A stretch of DNA of 64,000 nt from Magnetospira sp. QH-2 (lineage in GTDB: Bacteria; Pseudomonadota; Alphaproteobacteria; Rhodospirillales; Magnetospiraceae): NCBI RefSeq assembly GCF_000968135.1, contig NZ_FO538765.1, positions 883,819 to 947,818 on the forward strand, written 5' to 3'. Made by a program: the position numbers and the translations under genes. Below are positions 17,936 to 29,595 of this stretch, in pieces; within the stretch, counting starts at the first letter, position 1, and the number at the start of each line of letters is the position of its first letter. The notes under the pieces were generated by a model, which was not told where the DNA came from, did no database searches, and saw only the letters and a list, made by a program, of their open reading frames with translations.

Positions 17936-20900
17936 GGAATTTCGAGCCCCATCAGAGACACATCATCACGGCGCATCTGGTCACCTTGGTATTCGATCAG
18001 CGCATCATAAACGAGATTGCGATGATCGGGCAGTGGCCTGTCCTGGATGTTGGCCAGCAAGGTGCGGAAACGTTTTTTACCGTACATTCTGTTTCGTTCG
18101 CCGCCCACCTGGTCAATCATGCCATCGGTGGTCAGATAGAAACGCTGGCCCGAATGGAGTGGAATCATCTGAGCCGGATAAACCTGATCGGCTGGAATGG
18201 AGCGATACCCGATGCCCTTCTTGATGCCCTTGATCTCGCGGACCTCTGTGTCCTCGACGATAAAGACTTCGAACCGGGCGCCGACGAAGATCATGGCCGA
18301 CATGTCGGCGGGGAAATAACAGGCACCCAATTCCATGCCATCGTCCGCCTCGCCGCCTTCCAGGTGCTGACCCAGGGTGGTCTGAAGAAGTTTGTGCATA
18401 CGCTGCACCAGCGCCGGTAAGTCGCCAGGCTCCACTTCCATTTTGGCCCGTTCCAGGGCGCCAAATCCGAGCAGGGTGACAAAGGCCCCGGGCACGCCAT
18501 GGCCGGTGCAATCGCCGAGGATGACCAACAGGCCCTCTCCCCAAGGCGCGCACCAATAGATATCGCCGCCGACCACGTCGCGGGGTTGCCAAATGACGAA
18601 GTGACCGGCCAGTCGCTCTTTCAAAATATCCGTGCTGGGCAGAATGGACCGCTGTATGCGGCTGGCATACATGATGCTGCTGGAAATGACGTCCAGCGCG
18701 TCATCGCGCTCCCGTTCCGCCTGTTTGCGTTCGGTAATATCGGCGAAGGAAATCACCGCGCCCACGGTATCGCCATCGCGGACGATGGGGGAGCTATGAT
18801 AAGCCACTTCCACGGGCGAGCCGTCCTTGCGCCACAGTACCTCGTCCTCGATGCGATGGAATTCGCCGGTGGTATAGGACTTGTACATGGGGCAATTGAC
18901 CACGTCGTAGAACGAGCCATCCGCATGGGAATGGTGGATGATGCCATGTACCTTGTTGCCCAGCAGGTCCTCTGGGTCATAGCCGAGCATGCCTAGGGCG
19001 GCCGGATTGATGAAGGTGACGTGGCCTTCCCGGTCCACCCCGAAGACGCCTTCGCCCACCGATTCCAGCAGCAACCGGGTCTTTTCCTCGGAGCGTTGCA
19101 GGCGTTCCTGTTCCGCCTTGCGTTCGGTGATATCACGGGCCACGCCCACATACAGGCGTTCGCCATCAATCTCGGTTTCGCCCACCGACAGGTCGATGGG
19201 AAACGCGGTACCATCGGCGCGCAGGCCTTCCACCTCGCGAGAGCCCTGACCAATGATGGCCGCCTGACCGGATTCCAGATAGCGGGCGAGGTAGTCATCG
19301 TGGTGCCGGGCAAAGCGGGACGGCATCAGCATTTTGATGTTTTGGCCGATGATCTCGGCGGCCGAATGGCCAAAGATCCGTTCCACCGCCTTGTTGACCG
19401 ATTCCACGATGCCGCGCTTGTCGATGGTGATGATGGAATCGGCGACGTTTTCCATGATCGCGCGGATGCGGGCTTCCTTGCCCGCCAATTCGCGGGTGCG
19501 TTCCTCGACCCGGCGTTCCAGCAGGCGACGCTCTTCCTCCAACTGTTCGTAATAGGATTGGCTGGTCACGACGGTCGAGGCCATGGAGGCCAGACTGCCC
19601 AGGCTGACGAAGCTTTCGCCATCCTTTTTAATGCGCGTCATGTAGTCTGCCTGGATCAGACGGTTGCCCACGGCCATCAACAAGCTCGGCTCGCTAGGAT
19701 CAATGCCCAGTGGCAGCACCAGCATTTCATCCATGCCCAGGGCTTCGGCGAACGCCAGAAGGTCCGGATCCTCGCAGACCTCGCCCTCTTCGATCGTCAG
19801 CTTGTCCTCGTCTCCGTGCAGGCGGTCGATGGGGGAGTCCTCGCGGGTCAGGATAATGCTTTCCACCTGCTCCGCGTCCTCGTCTTCCCAATAGCCCGTA
19901 TGGGCATGGACAACGAAACTGCCGGTGTCTTCGTGGAATAGGAAGAAGGCGCAGCGGTCATAACCCAAATCATCGCCACAGCTATCGGCGGCCATTTGCA
20001 GGGCTTCGTCGGCCGTATGCGCATTGAGCAGTGTCTGGCTTAATTGGAATAGTTGCCGATAGGTGGCCATCTGGGCATCGATCTGGCCTTGGAAGCCGTA
20101 TAGTTCCGTCTCCGTCCGCACCAATCTTTTCACCCGGCTTTCCAGATCATCCTTGGCCCGAGTCAGGGCATCGTTGGAGGTCCGTCCAAGCCAGATTGTG
20201 AATACCGTCAGCCCCAATCCGATAAGCACAACGCCGAGGATCACGCTGAGCACCATCCAGCGCAGCTGATGGAACGAGCCCAGAGCCTCATCAGCGTCGA
20301 TTTCCGTGGCCAGGCCCATGCGTAGGGTGTCATCCCAGGTCCAGGCACCGAACACCTCCACACCCCGATAGTCCTTGTAGCCATCCGTGTTGGATCCGGT
20401 TTCTCCATCGCGCAGAGCCCGCGCCATGTGGGTCAGGGGGCGGTCCTTGATGCCGGTGGCTGATTGGCCGCCTTGGGTCAGGTCCACGCCCGGGTCGCCA
20501 ATACGCAGGTGCAGCGTGGCGCGCTTGGTTTCGCCGATCAGCTTGAGCCTGCGCAGGTCGTCTTCGAACCGGCTCTCGCTGATCAGCAGCGCGTTTTCGT
20601 CGATGGCATAGGTCTCGCCACTTTCCCCCAGCCGCCCCAGGTTGAGAATACGCGTGAAGTCCGCGCCAACCCGGATGCGGAAAGTCAGCGCCGCCAGCAC
20701 CGATCCGCCTTCCAACTCAATGGGCGCGGCGTAGAACATGGTCGGTGGTGCTTCGGTTTCGCCTAAATCATTGGGGGACAGGGCGACGTCCGAATGTACC
20801 GGCGGGACCAGCACCGATTGGCCATGGAACACCTGTTTCAAAATGTCCGGGCGCTGATCCTTGATGAGGTTCACATCGCCTAAATTGGCATCGCGCATGG

Positions 20901-23628
20901 AGCCGATATTGATCGACTCGTTGTTGATGATAAAAAAGCCGATATCGCCGGTGCGCGCGCGCAGCCGATCAAAATAGTCGCGGATATCGGCTAATTCCCG
21001 GCTATCTTTCAAGGCCTCTTTCTCTGGCGGTACAATCAATAGCCTTAGCACCAGATCGCGCAGCTCCGGATCGGAGGCCACCGACTCGATGAATCGTTTT
21101 TGGCCTTCGGCCCAGACGCCGAGAGCCGCGTGGGTGGTATTGAGCACTGTGGCCAAAGAAGTGCCCACATCGCGGCGCATTTGCTTTTCCATACGGTCGA
21201 GAACAATCCAAACCACCAGCAAGGACCCACCCAGGAACAGAGCCACCAGTCCGAAGCCAAGGCTTTTGAACTCGCGGGTCTGATAGATATTGGCACCGGA
21301 CCGGGCGAGAACCCGTCGCATGATTTGGGTGCCGATGATCAGAACCAGGATCATCCCCAAGGTGATGAGGCCCAGTTGCCAGAGCATGCTGCGCATGGAC
21401 CCGTCCTTGACGCCCTTGGCCATCATGTTTTCGACGGTCTCGACCCGTGGCGGTGCCAGCCAGCGGGCGCGCAAGTCCGTGATCTCCCGAGAGGGCATGG
21501 TATTGACGGCACGAGCGAGGATCCGGTGCAGGATGGCTTTTTCCTTGGGAACAGCCAAACGCAGGGCACCGCCCTCGACGTTTTTGGACAGAGCAACAGT
21601 CAACCCGGGCAGGCGCATCTTCTTCTGCTCGGATCCGAACATGATCAATGTGGAGACATGGGCTTCCGAGGCGCCTTCGGCAAATGCCGCGATGCCCTCG
21701 GCCTCGGTGTCAAAGGTGACGATCTTGCCTTCATCGCCCAAATACGGTTCGGCGACGGCGGCATAGGCCCCGCCCTTGAGCACCGAAACCGTTCGTCCGG
21801 CCAGCTGCGGCCATTGGTCGATGACCGGGCCGTTCTCCCGGTTGAGCAGGATGATCGGGTCGTAGGCATAGGGCTCGGTGAACAGCAGGTCCTTTTCCCG
21901 CTCCGGGGTCTTTGAGACGCTGAAGGCGGCCTCTACCTTGCCCTGCGAGACGGCCTTGATCACGTCGTCCCACTTGCTGAAGATGGTCGGCGATACTTCC
22001 ACGCCCAATTGCCGTTCGAGAATCTCGATGAGGTCGGCATTGAGGCCGCTGTAGTTGCCGTTGTCGTCGACGATATCCACCGGACTGATGAAATTGGTGA
22101 CGGCGAAGCGCAGGACAGGGTTTGCCTGCAACCAAGCCTTCTCCACATCGGTCAGGAAAAACCCGTCACGGGCGTAGTAGCGGTCTTCGGCGTCCGAAAA
22201 CCAGCGGCGTTCCAAGGTTTCCAAGCGCTCCTGGGGGATTTTCCTCAGTCCGTCCTCAATCTTGGCCAGCAGGTCGGTGGCGCCTTTGGACACGGCACCG
22301 TGCAGCCCTTGCTCGAACAATTCCTGGGTCCGCTCGGTCAGTCCGGCCACGCCCAAGCGATTGAGGGCCGCCTTCATGATCGGCGCTTCCTCGACAATGG
22401 CGGCCACTTCGTCGCTCAGGAGGGCGGTAATCATGGATCCTGTTTCGGAGTACCCGACGAATTCCACCTCCGGGTACTCGGACCGTAATTGTGCCTGCTG
22501 CTTCGTTCCCTCGATCACCGCCACCCGACGGCCCTGCATGCGGCCAAGGGTGCCCGCCCGCTCGCCTCGCTTGGTAAACAGGGCAACATGCACATGGTGC
22601 AAGGGCGAGGTGAAATCGGTATAGCTTTCCCTTTCCGCGCTCTTGAACATTCCGAGATGGATATCCACCTCGCCCTTGCGCAGGGCTTCGAGGGTCTGCA
22701 ACCAGCCCATGGGTGCAAAGCGGATGGGGGTCTTGCTGGCTTTGCTCCATTCGGTCCAGAAATCGACCATGAAGCCGATCGGCTTGCCATCCGGCGCGAT
22801 CATGCTGAACGGTGCGTAGTCGTGGATCAGGGCGATGACCAAGGAGCCATCGTCCTGATCTCCGCCAGGGGTGGTCCAACGTCGGGCGATGCGATTGCGC
22901 TCGGTCAGACCGATTTGCGTCATGCCCGCATCCATATGGGCCAACAGGTCGGCATTTCCCTCGCCCACGGCGATGAACCAGTCATTGCTATAGAGCCGTT
23001 GTGAGGCGCTGATGGCATAGTCGGAGCTCAGCCCAGCGCGGGCCAGATGCCGCAGGCCTGTCGGGGTATCGGCGGCGAAGGCTTTGAGTCGCCCGGTCTT
23101 CAGCGCTTCGAGCAGGTCGTCATAGGTGTCGAAAGGAACCACCGATAGTCTCGGCAGCTTCCCTTTCAGATAGCCTTCGACGAAATCCCCGGCAATCACT
23201 CCCACGCGATATGGGGTCAGCTCGTTGAGGCCGGTGGGCGGCGGCAGGCTCTTGTGCAGGAATACATGGGTATCGGTCTTGCGCAGGGCTTGCCCATAAT
23301 CGAGAAATTGATCGCGGGCCTGATTGTAGAACAGACCCGCATGGGCATCCGCCTGTCCATTGCCGACCATGGTCAGGGTTTGGTCCCAAGGGGCGGCGAT
23401 GAAGTCCACCGGTGTGCCGGTCTTTTGCTCCCAGAGTTTCCAGAAGTCGATGATCATGCCCGCCGGGTTGCCGTCCGCATCGGTGAAGTGGAATGGTATG
23501 CAGTCCTGGCAATAGGCGACTCGCAGCTTGTCCGGTGCCGCCACGCTTTGGGTCGTCCACCCGGCCATGAAGACCCACAGCAGCAGGCTCAGCTTGAATA
23601 GAACGGCAAGGGCAGGGCGCGCGCGCAT
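17932..23628 (-). CDS. 1898-aa sensor: three solute-binding domains, Cache-like, GAF, two PAS, SpoIIE phosphatase
   Basis: Approximate domain order: signal sequence; three SBP_bac_3-type Venus-flytrap domains (30-250, 256-476, 499-729); TM helix (750-776); second TM (793-816); a Cache-like extracytoplasmic region (about 820-1120); third TM (1125-1148); GAF (1196-1350); coiled coil; PAS (1410-1535); PAS (1535-1655); and a SpoIIE/PP2C phosphatase (1680-1898). The phosphatase has metal-binding motifs V-V-G-G-D-I-Y, G-D-C-T-G-H-G-V-P-G and R-R-D-D. It should sense amino acids or similar ligands in the periplasm and dephosphorylate a cytosolic serine/threonine target, as SpoIIE/RsbU/SiaA do to STAS-domain antagonists. 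No STAS or anti-sigma gene is adjacent. It overlaps both neighbours by one to four bases. Confidence 0.92.
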   Translation of the reverse strand: MRARPALAVLFKLSLLLWVFMAGWTTQSVAAPDKLRVAYCQDCIPFHFTDADGNPAGMIIDFWKLWEQKTGTPVDFIAAPWDQTLTMVGNGQADAHAGLFYNQARDQFLDYGQALRKTDTHVFLHKSLPPPTGLNELTPYRVGVIAGDFVEGYLKGKLPRLSVVPFDTYDDLLEALKTGRLKAFAADTPTGLRHLARAGLSSDYAISASQRLYSNDWFIAVGEGNADLLAHMDAGMTQIGLTERNRIARRWTTPGGDQDDGSLVIALIHDYAPFSMIAPDGKPIGFMVDFWTEWSKASKTPIRFAPMGWLQTLEALRKGEVDIHLGMFKSAERESYTDFTSPLHHVHVALFTKRGERAGTLGRMQGRRVAVIEGTKQQAQLRSEYPEVEFVGYSETGSMITALLSDEVAAIVEEAPIMKAALNRLGVAGLTERTQELFEQGLHGAVSKGATDLLAKIEDGLRKIPQERLETLERRWFSDAEDRYYARDGFFLTDVEKAWLQANPVLRFAVTNFISPVDIVDDNGNYSGLNADLIEILERQLGVEVSPTIFSKWDDVIKAVSQGKVEAAFSVSKTPEREKDLLFTEPYAYDPIILLNRENGPVIDQWPQLAGRTVSVLKGGAYAAVAEPYLGDEGKIVTFDTEAEGIAAFAEGASEAHVSTLIMFGSEQKKMRLPGLTVALSKNVEGGALRLAVPKEKAILHRILARAVNTMPSREITDLRARWLAPPRVETVENMMAKGVKDGSMRSMLWQLGLITLGMILVLIIGTQIMRRVLARSGANIYQTREFKSLGFGLVALFLGGSLLVVWIVLDRMEKQMRRDVGTSLATVLNTTHAALGVWAEGQKRFIESVASDPELRDLVLRLLIVPPEKEALKDSRELADIRDYFDRLRARTGDIGFFIINNESINIGSMRDANLGDVNLIKDQRPDILKQVFHGQSVLVPPVHSDVALSPNDLGETEAPPTMFYAAPIELEGGSVLAALTFRIRVGADFTRILNLGRLGESGETYAIDENALLISESRFEDDLRRLKLIGETKRATLHLRIGDPGVDLTQGGQSATGIKDRPLTHMARALRDGETGSNTDGYKDYRGVEVFGAWTWDDTLRMGLATEIDADEALGSFHQLRWMVLSVILGVVLIGLGLTVFTIWLGRTSNDALTRAKDDLESRVKRLVRTETELYGFQGQIDAQMATYRQLFQLSQTLLNAHTADEALQMAADSCGDDLGYDRCAFFLFHEDTGSFVVHAHTGYWEDEDAEQVESIILTREDSPIDRLHGDEDKLTIEEGEVCEDPDLLAFAEALGMDEMLVLPLGIDPSEPSLLMAVGNRLIQADYMTRIKKDGESFVSLGSLASMASTVVTSQSYYEQLEEERRLLERRVEERTRELAGKEARIRAIMENVADSIITIDKRGIVESVNKAVERIFGHSAAEIIGQNIKMLMPSRFARHHDDYLARYLESGQAAIIGQGSREVEGLRADGTAFPIDLSVGETEIDGERLYVGVARDITERKAEQERLQRSEEKTRLLLESVGEGVFGVDREGHVTFINPAALGMLGYDPEDLLGNKVHGIIHHSHADGSFYDVVNCPMYKSYTTGEFHRIEDEVLWRKDGSPVEVAYHSSPIVRDGDTVGAVISFADITERKQAERERDDALDVISSSIMYASRIQRSILPSTDILKERLAGHFVIWQPRDVVGGDIYWCAPWGEGLLVILGDCTGHGVPGAFVTLLGFGALERAKMEVEPGDLPALVQRMHKLLQTTLGQHLEGGEADDGMELGACYFPADMSAMIFVGARFEVFIVEDTEVREIKGIKKGIGYRSIPADQVYPAQMIPLHSGQRFYLTTDGMIDQVGGERNRMYGKKRFRTLLANIQDRPLPDHRNLVYDALIEYQGDQMRRDDVSLMGLEIP

Positions 23629-24803
23629 CAGTACACCGCCAGCAGGACAAGGGAGTAATTATGGAAGCAGGTCGTCCCGGCCACCGGGGCAATCTCGCCG
23701 TGGGTATAGAACCCGAACCAGGGGGAACCGGGGGCCACATTTTCTTGCAGATCGTTGATCACGTTGATCTTTTCCTGTTCCCGCAGAATCATCTTGCCGC
23801 GACCGGCGCAATCGAAGTGCAGCACGAATTTAGGTTTGCTGCCGGACAGTTGGTTGGTCACATCGGTGGCGATCTGGCGCACGCCGTCGATGATCTTATT
23901 CTTGTCCCGGCGGCTCATCCAGACGCCGGTTCCCGGCTCGGTTTCCGTGGCGACGGTTACCGATCCGGTCTCGGGATCCCTTTGGGGCATGAAGCGCACC
24001 AGGTACTCGTCATAGTCCTTCATGGCGTCCGGCGCCTTGAATCCCAGGCTGAGGTTGACCACGGCCCGTCCCCAATCACCCATTTCCTCCGGGTTCATAT
24101 ACTCTTCCAAAACCTTGACCGTCGGTATGCCGTCAATCTCATGGATCACGTTACCCTCGGCCTTGGTGATGGTGCGTTCCTCGCCGATGGGCATGCAGCC
24201 ATGGTGCACCGCCGTCGCCAATCGGCCCTGGCCGGACATGAGCAGGCAGCTTATGCCGTTCTCGAACACTTCGCCGTTGCAGTATTGGGTGGTGCCCTTC
24301 ATGTGCCAGCCATCGCCGGCCAGTCCGCCGAAAACCGGTAACGAAACATGCTGCGCCAAACCGGACTGGAAGCGATCAAAGTTGAAATTCAGCCCATCGC
24401 CCAGGGCAATCAGGCACAAGGAGTCCTCGGCCACGCAAGGCTTGAGCAACTGACCAATGGTCTGTCCGACCCCTTGGGCGCTTCGGTCAAGACCCTGGGC
24501 CTGGGCGACGTCAAAGCGCAGGTCGTCAGAGGTGATAACCATCACGCCGACAAAGAAGTTTCCCTCATCCGCCATGCCCGGCGCGATCAGGCCATTGCCG
24601 GAACAGCCGATCAGCGGTGCCTGATCAAGCAAAGAGCGGATTTCCCGGATGAGATCCTGCTGTGGATGGGAAGCGGAAGCGAAGACCAGGGCAACATCGG
24701 GCTTGTCGATGCTGGCATTTGTCAGTGCTTGTTGAACGGCTTCCGAAGCGGCCGTTTTGTAATAGCGGTGTCGGCTGGTACCGATGCCTGCATGCGTGCC
24801 CAT
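23628..24803 (-). CDS. FIST domain sensory protein
   Basis: A 391-aa soluble protein with FIST_N (about 20-215, with LIGCSGNGLIAPG) and FIST_C (about 225-375, with FDCAGRGKMI and FGFYTHGEIAPV) domains. FIST modules are predicted small-molecule (amino-acid-like) sensors usually linked to signalling proteins. The stop and the next start share one base (TGATG), so it is the first gene of the operon with the triple-SBP SpoIIE sensor and the MscS channel. A role in binding the same or a related ligand and tuning the phosphatase is inferred from context only. Confidence 0.92.
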   Translation of the reverse strand: MGTHAGIGTSRHRYYKTAASEAVQQALTNASIDKPDVALVFASASHPQQDLIREIRSLLDQAPLIGCSGNGLIAPGMADEGNFFVGVMVITSDDLRFDVAQAQGLDRSAQGVGQTIGQLLKPCVAEDSLCLIALGDGLNFNFDRFQSGLAQHVSLPVFGGLAGDGWHMKGTTQYCNGEVFENGISCLLMSGQGRLATAVHHGCMPIGEERTITKAEGNVIHEIDGIPTVKVLEEYMNPEEMGDWGRAVVNLSLGFKAPDAMKDYDEYLVRFMPQRDPETGSVTVATETEPGTGVWMSRRDKNKIIDGVRQIATDVTNQLSGSKPKFVLHFDCAGRGKMILREQEKINVINDLQENVAPGSPWFGFYTHGEIAPVAGTTCFHNYSLVLLAVY

Positions 24804-24889
24804 GATATTCCCACGTGGTCTTCCAACTTGCGGGTGGCAGTTTAAATCAATTCAAGGGGAAATGGCACACCATGATGTTGCAGGTGCAA

Positions 24890-24922
24890 TAAAAAAGGCC
24901 GCCCGAGGGCAGCCTTTTTCGT
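24890..24922 (-). terminator. Rho-independent terminator after grxD
   Basis: A GC-rich hairpin, AAAGGCCGCCC / GGGCAGCCTTT with a GAG loop and flanking A and T runs, lies about 20 bases past the grxD stop. With A runs on one side and T runs on the other it could work in both directions. Confidence 0.8.
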
Positions 24923-24940
24923 AGATGCCTTGTAGACGGG

Positions 24941-25276
24941 TCAGGCCGGGGCAACTTCCTTGTCGTTCATCATGGTCTTCAGTTCGCCATTGGCATGCAT
25001 CTCGCGAACGATATCGCAGCCGCCGACGAACTCACCCTTGACGTAGAGCTGCGGAATGGTCGGCCAGCTGGCGAATTCCTTGATGCCTTCGCGCAGGCGC
25101 GGGTCTTCGAGGACATTGATGCCCTTGAATTTGACGCCGGTTTCGCTGAGCACCTGAACCACGGCGGCGGAAAAGCCGCATTGCGGGAACATGGGCGTAC
25201 CCTTCATGTAGAGCACCACGTCGTTTTCCTCCAAATCCTGGCGGATTTGCTTGAATACGGGTTTGTCGTCGGTCAT
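24941..25276 (-). CDS. grxD: Monothiol glutaredoxin, Grx4/GrxD family
   Basis: A 111-aa cytosolic protein with the C-G-F-S active site (about residues 33-36, in MFPQCGFSAAVVQVL), the W-P-T-I-P-Q-L-Y-V-K cis-proline loop, and the glutathione-binding G-G-C-D-I. CGFS glutaredoxins carry [2Fe-2S] clusters and partner with BolA proteins in iron homeostasis. The bolA gene lies 1.6 kb upstream on the same strand, and two envelope-type genes are placed between, which is unusual because bolA and grxD are normally adjacent. Confidence 0.96.
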   Translation of the reverse strand: MTDDKPVFKQIRQDLEENDVVLYMKGTPMFPQCGFSAAVVQVLSETGVKFKGINVLEDPRLREGIKEFASWPTIPQLYVKGEFVGGCDIVREMHANGELKTMMNDKEVAPA

Positions 25277-25395
25277 GGCGGCGTATCCTTCATATCAAAT
25301 ATAACCAAGGGCGGCCCCGCCGGAGCAGGGCCGCGATTGGTTTCCATATGGTCCCGATTGGGGAATCTGTCAACGACTCCCCGACTCGCAAGGAT

Positions 25396-26106
25396 CTACC
25401 AGGCGGACTTCAGGCGGGGGCGCCACTGTTCACCCCAGGTTTTCATGTAATCCATGACCGCCTGTTTGGCGGGACTGGCGGCCACCAGGTCCGGCTTCCA
25501 ATCATCAAGAATCCAATGACCGCGCTTGGTATCGGCGGGCAGGATCAAGTCGCTGGCCACCAGTGTGGCATAGGTCATGTTGCGGCGGGTATCGGCCAGC
25601 CGAACCTCCCAGCCCACCCAACCCATGGGCACGAACAGATCCTGCGCGCGGCCCATCTTGACCAGGCTCTCCCGATAGAAGTTACTCACCGTGTTTTCGT
25701 GCTTGCGGGTGCACCAGGCGCGGACCACGAAACAGTCCTGGTCCCCTTGGCGCTCGTTGGCGTCTACTTGTTTGAACGACGCGTTCTCGCTGGTGCATCC
25801 GGCATACTTCTTAAAGCCCTTGTTGGATTTGGACCGATTGCCCCGAATGAGCAGGGCACGGGTGATCACCTTGTCCTTGACCTCGGCCAATACCAGGTAG
25901 TGCCATTTGTTTTTCTTGCCAAACAGCCTGGATCCAGCCACCACCCACTTTCCAGCGGGCAACGGCACCACCACCCCGCCGCGGGTTTTCACTTCGCCTC
26001 GGACGGTGTCGCCCACCGACAGGGATTCGACGCTGGTCGCGGCCAGTACCGGAGTCCAGGCCAAGGTAAATACCAGGGCGACGCAGATTTTGACTAACCG
26101 TTTCAT
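25396..26106 (-). CDS. Exported protein of unknown function
   Basis: A 236-aa protein with a clear signal peptide (VKICVALVFTLAWTPVLAA), so periplasmic. The mature part has an SH3-like start (SLSVGDTVRGEVKTRGGVVVPLPAGKW), two or more cysteines, and many aromatic residues. I do not recognise the family. The start overlaps the stop of the FecR-domain gene upstream (ATGA), so the two are coupled and probably act in the same envelope process. Confidence 0.75.
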   Translation of the reverse strand: MKRLVKICVALVFTLAWTPVLAATSVESLSVGDTVRGEVKTRGGVVVPLPAGKWVVAGSRLFGKKNKWHYLVLAEVKDKVITRALLIRGNRSKSNKGFKKYAGCTSENASFKQVDANERQGDQDCFVVRAWCTRKHENTVSNFYRESLVKMGRAQDLFVPMGWVGWEVRLADTRRNMTYATLVASDLILPADTKRGHWILDDWKPDLVAASPAKQAVMDYMKTWGEQWRPRLKSAW

Positions 26107-26825
26107 TCGCAGCCCTCCTCATAGGATTCATAGCTGGACGAGGCCTGGGATGCCAATTGGGTGCGGGTCGAAGGGGCCGACGTTCCCGCCGCTGCCATCA
26201 AAGCATTGAAACGGGCCTTGGCGATCATGAACCCGCTGGACGGCGCTCCGGGCGCTTGGGCCGATGCCGCCGGAGCGACATGGGTAAACAGGCCTTTGCC
26301 CAGGGTCACGGGCGGGCCCACCGGCGGGGTGACCGTGGCTTCGCCCTCTTCCACCTCGATCTCGGTGGAACCGTCCTCGGCCACCCGGATCACCAGCGTC
26401 GTGCCCCGGATGCCCAGGGAAACGGTCGGCGTACGCAGTTCGTAGTTCTGCTTGTCCAGTTTGCCGCTGATAAAGCGGAACATGCCCAGGGTCATATTCA
26501 CCACCATCTTCTGCGTGGTGTTGTCCGCCGGGTCGAAGACCATGGTGTCCAAAGCGATTTCCGCCTTTTCGCCCACATGCAGGTGGGTGTCGTCGATGAA
26601 CCGCATCTGCGAGCCGCTGGCGTCGCCAGTGCGGATCACCTCGCTCATAAAGACGGAATCGTCCAAGGCGATGGGCCGCTGGTTGCCGTCCAGCACACCT
26701 TCGACTTTATTGATGACCGTAGCGGCGACGCCAATATTGTCAGCGGTCCAGGCCGGGCCCGAGACCAGGACGCACAGCGCCAGCGCGACAGCCCCCAAGG
26801 GCCATCGATTCAATACAGATTTCAT
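26103..26825 (-). CDS. FecR-domain periplasmic protein
   Basis: A 240-aa protein with a signal peptide (residues 1-28) and a FecR-like domain (about 35-160): DDSVFMSEVIRTGDASGSQ, LHVGEKAEIALD and the hallmark V-S-L-G-I-R-G-T-T-L-V-I. A proline/alanine/serine-rich tail follows. There is no FecI sigma factor or TonB receptor nearby and no N-terminal membrane anchor beyond the signal, so it is not a classical iron-dicitrate regulator. Free-standing FecR-domain proteins of this kind are common but poorly understood. It is coupled to the downstream exported protein and sits between bolA and grxD. Confidence 0.85.
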   Translation of the reverse strand: MKSVLNRWPLGAVALALCVLVSGPAWTADNIGVAATVINKVEGVLDGNQRPIALDDSVFMSEVIRTGDASGSQMRFIDDTHLHVGEKAEIALDTMVFDPADNTTQKMVVNMTLGMFRFISGKLDKQNYELRTPTVSLGIRGTTLVIRVAEDGSTEIEVEEGEATVTPPVGPPVTLGKGLFTHVAPAASAQAPGAPSSGFMIAKARFNALMAAAGTSAPSTRTQLASQASSSYESYEEGCE

Positions 26826-26904
26826 GGTTGATTATCCCCCTTGCCAACGACTTGTTATCAGTAAGTCAAATGATAGCAAAACGAGGCGAGGGGAAAAGGG
26901 AAAA

Positions 26905-27147
26905 TTAGTCGGGTACCGATGTCTGCAGTTGCAGGGCATGGAGTTCGCCATCCATGCCGTCCATCTTGCCTTTCAGAGCGGCATAGACCATTTGGTGTTG
27001 CTGTACCCGCGACTTCCCGCGAAAGGCTTCGGACACGACTTTCGCCGACAGGTGGTTGTTGTCGCCGACCAGATCCTCGACGGTCACATCCGAACCGGGC
27101 AGGGCTTCCTCGATCATTTGCTTGAGGACGGGTAGTTCCATGGCCAT
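26905..27147 (-). CDS. bolA: BolA/IbaG family protein
   Basis: An 80-aa protein of the BolA family, with the helix-turn region VVSEAFRGKSRVQQHQMVYAAL containing the conserved F-x-G-K-x-x-V-x-x-H-Q-x-V-Y. A conserved histidine in this segment ligates the Fe-S cluster shared with CGFS glutaredoxins. The start at 27147 has AGGAGA upstream. It lies 27 bases past purL, the normal position in alphaproteobacteria, and its partner grxD is on the same strand further down. Confidence 0.93.
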   Translation of the reverse strand: MAMELPVLKQMIEEALPGSDVTVEDLVGDNNHLSAKVVSEAFRGKSRVQQHQMVYAALKGKMDGMDGELHALQLQTSVPD

Positions 27148-27174
27148 GGTGGGCTATCTCCTAAAAAAAACACT

Positions 27175-29373
<2,199 letters not shown>

Positions 29374-29595
29374 GGCGGGCGCTCCAGTCAAATGTGAGAC
29401 GCGCCCTAGATAGCAATTTTAAGGGGCCGACGCCAACGGGAATCACGGGACCCGAACGACATGGATCACCTATATCGCTCCGTTGAAACAGGAGGGCCTC
29501 GGCCAGAGATGGACTCACCAATCCGCCCCATGCATGATCGTGAAACACATCCATGCTCCGGGTGTGCTGGGCCGAGTGGATTGGGAAGCGCCGTG
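29374..29595. other. Divergent promoter region between purL and tag-like gene
   Basis: About 220 bases between two divergent starts. The frame upstream of the glycosylase is open but translates to low-quality sequence. GGGAAG at 29583 serves the glycosylase. No riboswitch-like structure is apparent. It should contain a promoter for purL that would not be needed if purL were still behind purQ. Confidence 0.4.

Noticed and set aside
29374-29595. Purine riboswitch upstream of purL
   Set aside because: No conserved purine aptamer core or three-way junction could be recognised in this gap.
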